Source: Xanthobacteraceae bacterium
GTDB lineage: Bacteria > Pseudomonadota > Alphaproteobacteria > Rhizobiales > Xanthobacteraceae
Reading direction: 5' to 3'
NCBI GenBank assembly: GCA_030040825.1
Contig: JASHSY010000349.1
Span: 1 to 10,249 of the forward strand
Length of the DNA: 10,249 bases
A model generated the notes under the pieces. It saw only the letters and a program-made list of their open reading frames with translations, did not search any database and was not told the DNA's origin. Each line of letters begins with the position of its first letter. Position 1 is the stretch's first letter. Below, piece by piece: positions 7,501 through 10,249 of this stretch. Made by a program: the position numbers and the translations under genes.

Positions 7501-7704
7501 GTGAGCGCAGATTTGTTGTCCGTCCGCGCGATGGTCGTTTCGGCTTCGCTGGGCGATCAAGAGCTGTTCCGCAAGGCGGCTAAAAAGCCGTTTTTCCCCG
7601 CGGATATCGAAGCGATTTTGTGTAACTATTACGGCCTGAGCGCGCTTAATCCGGACAGTGCAAGCGCAGCAGGCAAAGGCGGTAGCGACAGCCAGCGCGA
7701 TTGA
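7501..7704 (+). pseudogene. Response regulator with internal deletion (receiver ends only)
   Basis: A 67-codon frame starting with GTG, preceded by GGGGG about 5 bases upstream. Residues 7-27 (SVRAMVVSASLGDQELFRKAA) read as the first strand and helix of a receiver-like domain. The next residues, KKPFFPADIEAILCNYYGL (28-46), read as the end of a receiver, with the conserved Lys-Pro-Phe and the last helix. The phosphoacceptor Asp and everything between are absent. I recall Bradyrhizobium-type proteins of about 250 residues that begin and end this way, so an in-frame deletion of most of the gene is likely, joined near codons 27-29. Start, frame and stop survive, so a small protein could still be made. 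It could instead be an unrelated small gene. It stands alone between the FAD and LTXXQ genes. Confidence 0.5.
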
Positions 7705-7770
7705 AGGAACTCACGCCGGTCGAACGCGTTGTTATTGGCCTTTCAGGGCTGGTTTTGGAGGGCTTGAGCC

Positions 7771-8763
7771 ATGCCGACGATCAGCGTTCGTCTTGGCGTT
7801 ATTGCACTCGCTGTTGTTACGCTTTTTCCCACATCGCAGGCGGCGCAGGCATTCGGCCTGAATTTCGGGCCATTCCATCTTTACCTGCCAGTCCCGGGCG
7901 GCCATCGCCACCGGCACGTGGCGCGGACCGAGCCGTCCGCCACCGAGGCTCCGCAGGCGGCGGTAAAGCCGGCAGGACCGCCGAGCTTCTTGTATCCCGT
8001 ACTTGCCTGGCCGTCGATCTACGACGAGATTTTCACGCCCAGCGCGGCCTCGTCCTGGTCGTTTGGCTACCAGAATATTTTCGATCAGGCCTTTGCCAAA
8101 TATCCGCCGCAGCAGAGCGCCGACCTTTGCCCGTATCGCGATCGGACAGCGGAGATTGTCGGCCGCATCACTCGGGATACCTCACCGGATGCCAACCAGC
8201 AGCCGCTGCTGCAGAAGTTGGCAACCGCGCTTGGCCAGGCCAATGGCTACCTGATCAAATCCTGTCCGACTGAAATTCCGGCTCAACCGGTTGCGCGCTT
8301 GCAACTGATGGTCAACCAGCTCGACGCCATGATCATGGCGCTGGAGATCGTGCGGCCGCCGCTACAGGCGTTCGAGCAATCCTTGAGTGACGAGCAGCGC
8401 ACCCGCTTCGACGGCGCCGGCGCGGCGATCGAGGGGATCGCGCCGGCCTGCAAGATGCCGGCCGGGTCGCCGAGACAATCGCTGGCCGAGCTTGAGCGCG
8501 CCGTGCAGCCGACGGCCGAGCAGCGCCCGGCGCTGGCCAAAGTCGAGGATGCGTTCGATCGCGCGCAAGCCAATCTCGACGCCGACTGCCCCGGTGCAGT
8601 GTCACGCACCGCTTTGGGGCGGCTGGAGGCAACCGAAGAGCGTCTCGACGCCGCCTGGCGCGCGGTTCAGACTATCGAGGTGGCGCTGGCCGATTTTCAG
8701 AAGACGCTCAGCGACGAGCAGAACGCCCGATTCAACTCCTTGCAGCTCGCCAGCATGCGCTAA
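7771..8763 (+). CDS. Exported LTXXQ-motif (Spy/CpxP-like) protein with two tandem repeats
   Basis: A 330-residue periplasmic protein with a signal peptide (1-27, ending AQA). After a linker with His clusters (H36, GGHRHRH 43-49) and a Pro/Ala-rich stretch comes an aromatic segment (about 73-115), then two helical repeats (about 120-213 and 227-321). Landmarks recur with an offset of 107-108 residues: C120/C227, QQP/QRP (143-145/251-253), C165/C273 and FEQSLSDEQRTRF/FQKTLSDEQNARF (201-213/309-321). SLSDEQ and TLSDEQ resemble the LTxxQ motif of the Spy/CpxP family, whose members act as periplasmic chaperones or stress sensors. The cysteines suggest one disulfide per repeat. GGAGGG (7757-7762) sits 8 bases before the ATG. 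I recall similar proteins in Bradyrhizobium; a chaperone role here is inferred, not shown. Confidence 0.75.
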   Translation: MPTISVRLGVIALAVVTLFPTSQAAQAFGLNFGPFHLYLPVPGGHRHRHVARTEPSATEAPQAAVKPAGPPSFLYPVLAWPSIYDEIFTPSAASSWSFGYQNIFDQAFAKYPPQQSADLCPYRDRTAEIVGRITRDTSPDANQQPLLQKLATALGQANGYLIKSCPTEIPAQPVARLQLMVNQLDAMIMALEIVRPPLQAFEQSLSDEQRTRFDGAGAAIEGIAPACKMPAGSPRQSLAELERAVQPTAEQRPALAKVEDAFDRAQANLDADCPGAVSRTALGRLEATEERLDAAWRAVQTIEVALADFQKTLSDEQNARFNSLQLASMR

Positions 8764-8908
8764 AGCGCGGTTGCTTCGGTTGTAGTCTGCACATTCTGTG
8801 TGCCCACTCGGATTGGCTTTCTCATGCCGAACCTTGTCGCGCTGCCAGAAGAGCGTTGACATGACGCAGCAGTTGCAGTGACGATGTTGCGAGCGATGGG
8901 AGAGCACC

Positions 8909-9757
8909 ATGAAATGGGGGGCCCTTGCCGCACGCGCGATAGTCGCCGGCGCGATCATGTTCGCACCGCAGGCCGGCCGCACGCAGGATGTGCGTGGCGA
9001 AATTGAAGGCATCGTCAAGGAATATCTCGCTACCCATCCCGACGACGTTGGAAAAATCGCTACCGAATATATGATCAAGCATCCGGAGGCGATGGCGGTG
9101 ATCATCGCGGCGATGCTTAAGTACCGCTCGCCGGCGAAAGCAAATGCGGGCGCCAGTACAGCCGGCGCACCCGCCGCGACAGCCCCAACGGCGGCCGAAC
9201 ATAGCGCAGCCATCGCCGACAATGCAGCGCTGCTGCTCTCCTCACCGCATCAGGTGACGCTCGGTAATCCGCATGGCGACGTTACGCTGGTGGAGTTCTT
9301 CGATTACAGTTGCGGCTTCTGCAAACGGGCGCTCCCCGACATGCTGACGCTGATCAAGGACGATCCGAAGTTGCGAATTGTACTCAAGGAATTTCCTATT
9401 CTGGGGCCGGGCTCGGTCGATGCCGCCAGGATTGCGGTTGCCGTGCGGATGCAAGACCCGGACGGACAGAAATACCTCGCGTTCCATCAGGAGCTTCTCG
9501 CCGCCAGTGGGCCCGCCAGCAGCGACAAAGCTTTAGCGGTAGCCCAGCACCAGGGCCTCGATATGGTACGGCTGCAACGGGACATGGCCAGCGATGAAGT
9601 AAAGACCACGCTCGCCGAGGATATGAAGCTCGCCAGTGAACTCGGCGTCAGAGCGACCCCAAGCTATGTGATCGGCAAGGATTTGGTGGTTGGAGCAGTC
9701 GGTCTCGCGGCTCTCAAAGGCCAGATCGACACGGCGCGCAAGCAAGTGGCTAATTGA
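8909..9757 (+). CDS. Exported DsbA/ScsC-like thiol-disulfide oxidoreductase
   Basis: A 282-residue periplasmic protein. It has a signal peptide (about 1-25). A short helical N-terminal domain (about 28-72, DVRGEIEGIVKEYLATHPD) resembles the extra N-terminal stalk of ScsC/Com1-type proteins. An Ala/Gly/Pro-rich linker (73-105) and a DsbA-type thioredoxin fold (about 112-280) follow. The active site is FFDYSCGFCKRALPD with C135-G-F-C138, and the cis-proline loop is A-T250-P251-S-Y. No other cysteine is present. Proteins with this layout oxidise, reduce or isomerise disulfides in exported proteins; the stalk often causes oligomerisation, which favours isomerase activity. GGGAGA (8898-8903) precedes the ATG by 5 bases. 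Likely clients include the cysteine-paired exported proteins nearby, by inference. Confidence 0.88.
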   Translation: MKWGALAARAIVAGAIMFAPQAGRTQDVRGEIEGIVKEYLATHPDDVGKIATEYMIKHPEAMAVIIAAMLKYRSPAKANAGASTAGAPAATAPTAAEHSAAIADNAALLLSSPHQVTLGNPHGDVTLVEFFDYSCGFCKRALPDMLTLIKDDPKLRIVLKEFPILGPGSVDAARIAVAVRMQDPDGQKYLAFHQELLAASGPASSDKALAVAQHQGLDMVRLQRDMASDEVKTTLAEDMKLASELGVRATPSYVIGKDLVVGAVGLAALKGQIDTARKQVAN

Positions 9758-9770
9758 GCCGGACGCATCG

Positions 9771-9823
9771 AATTCGCCAGGCCGTCCCCGGGCAAAAAAT
9801 ACATGCGGTTGGCGAATTGCCCG
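9771..9823. promoter_or_regulatory. Overlapping inverted repeats between the DsbA-like gene and the last gene
   Basis: AATTCGCCA (9771-9779) pairs exactly with TGGCGAATT (9810-9818), and CGGGCAA (9789-9795) pairs exactly with TTGCCCG (9817-9823). The right arms overlap by two bases, so in RNA the two hairpins would exclude each other in part. The first has a 30-base loop and the second a 21-base loop. Neither is followed by a T-run, so a simple intrinsic terminator for the DsbA-like gene is unlikely. The site lies 77 or more bases before the last gene and could be an operator or leader structure. Confidence 0.3.
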
Positions 9824-9899
9824 CCGCCTATATCAAGGGTAGCGTTACGTTCGAGGGTGGACTTGCCGCAAAGTTTTAGCTCGCCTCCAAGGCTGTCCG

Positions 9900-10249
9900 A
9901 TGGCAAAGGGACGGCGCAGTGCAATTGGCTTGGCCGTTGCGCTCATTGCGGCGATGGTAACGCTATTGCCAATTGCTCCGGCGCGGGCCGGCTGCAGTTT
10001 CGACGACATCCTCAACGCCGTTGAAAATACGATCGGCAGTGTCATTAACGACTCCTGTCTGACCACATGCGGCGACCCCGTAACATGCGCAGCAGTGGTC
10101 GAGACCGACGTGGTTCTTGCCGCTGTTTCAGCCCAAGCCAATCAATCCGCCGTCAATGACTTTTGCAGTGCGGTTTCGAGTCTCCTGAACGAGGTCAACA
10201 GCAAGGCCGATAACGCCAGTACAGTTGTCAGTGCCTTGCAGAAAGTGGT
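9900..10249 (+). CDS. Exported cysteine-containing protein of unknown function (3' end outside window)
   Basis: The frame starts with ATG at 9900-9902 and stays open for 116 codons to the window's end, so the protein is partial. Residues 1-30 form a clear signal peptide (KGRR, a hydrophobic core, then PARA before G31-C32). No lipobox is present because the -3 position is Arg. The mature part begins CSFDDILNAVENTIGSVIND and carries cysteines at 32, 53, 57, 63 and 89, with CLTTCGDPVTC as the densest stretch, followed by an Ala/Ser/Val/Asn-rich helical region. I do not recognise the family. Multiple cysteines in an exported protein next to a DsbA-like gene suggest disulfides. The Shine-Dalgarno is weak (AAGG near 9889). 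Confidence 0.65.
   Translation, partial: MAKGRRSAIGLAVALIAAMVTLLPIAPARAGCSFDDILNAVENTIGSVINDSCLTTCGDPVTCAAVVETDVVLAAVSAQANQSAVNDFCSAVSSLLNEVNSKADNASTVVSALQKV

Noticed and set aside
7701..8273. TTG-started frame overlapping the stop of the receiver remnant
   Set aside because: Only the first 20 or so residues look protein-like. From 7771 on it is a shifted frame of the LTXXQ gene, which has a good ribosome-binding site, signal peptide and repeats.
8856..8884. TTGACA box upstream of the DsbA-like gene, and another at 7388-7393
   Set aside because: At a 16-18 base spacing neither has a reasonable -10 hexamer, so I do not call promoters.

Overview
The window reads as a chromosomal segment of an alphaproteobacterium, most likely Hyphomicrobiales near Bradyrhizobium/Xanthobacteraceae. 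The basis is high G+C content with strong GC3 bias, an ExoP/ExoQ-type exopolysaccharide pair, an Inh/Omp19-type inhibitor, and an LTXXQ (Spy/CpxP-like) exported protein of a kind I associate with Bradyrhizobium. Genus is inference. There is no tRNA, rRNA, CRISPR array, insertion sequence or phage gene.

Left block, minus strand (about 16-4610), in transcription order. First comes a small two-helix membrane protein (4610-4287). An intergenic region of about 220 bp with inverted repeats follows. Next is a polysaccharide co-polymerase with a BY-kinase-like C-terminus (4067-1908). It overlaps by four bases an O-antigen ligase/polymerase-family membrane protein (1911-562), so these two form a translationally coupled surface-polysaccharide unit. 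Last is a short fragment resembling DUF6492, a glycosyltransferase-like family (273-16), which stops early. The co-polymerase's nucleotide-binding domain has lost the Walker A lysine and the Walker B aspartate, while the A' motif remains.

Right block, plus strand (4768 to the end). First is an exported Inh-type protease inhibitor with two tandem domains. A PaaI-type thioesterase and a FAD-dependent dehydrogenase follow, with gaps of only 24 and 23 bp. Next is a 67-codon reading frame that looks like a response regulator with its middle deleted. An exported LTXXQ protein built of two tandem repeats follows. Then comes a DsbA/ScsC-like exported thiol-disulfide protein. The last is the 5' part of an unrecognised exported protein with five cysteines, running off the window.

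The common theme is the cell envelope: polysaccharide assembly on the minus strand, and periplasmic protease control, chaperone-like and disulfide functions on the plus strand. The inhibitor and the LTXXQ protein each carry a duplicated domain with a conserved cysteine pair per copy, and the DsbA-like gene lies nearby. I see no clearly new multi-gene system. The best leads are the pseudo-kinase co-polymerase, the deleted receiver gene, and the paired domain duplications.
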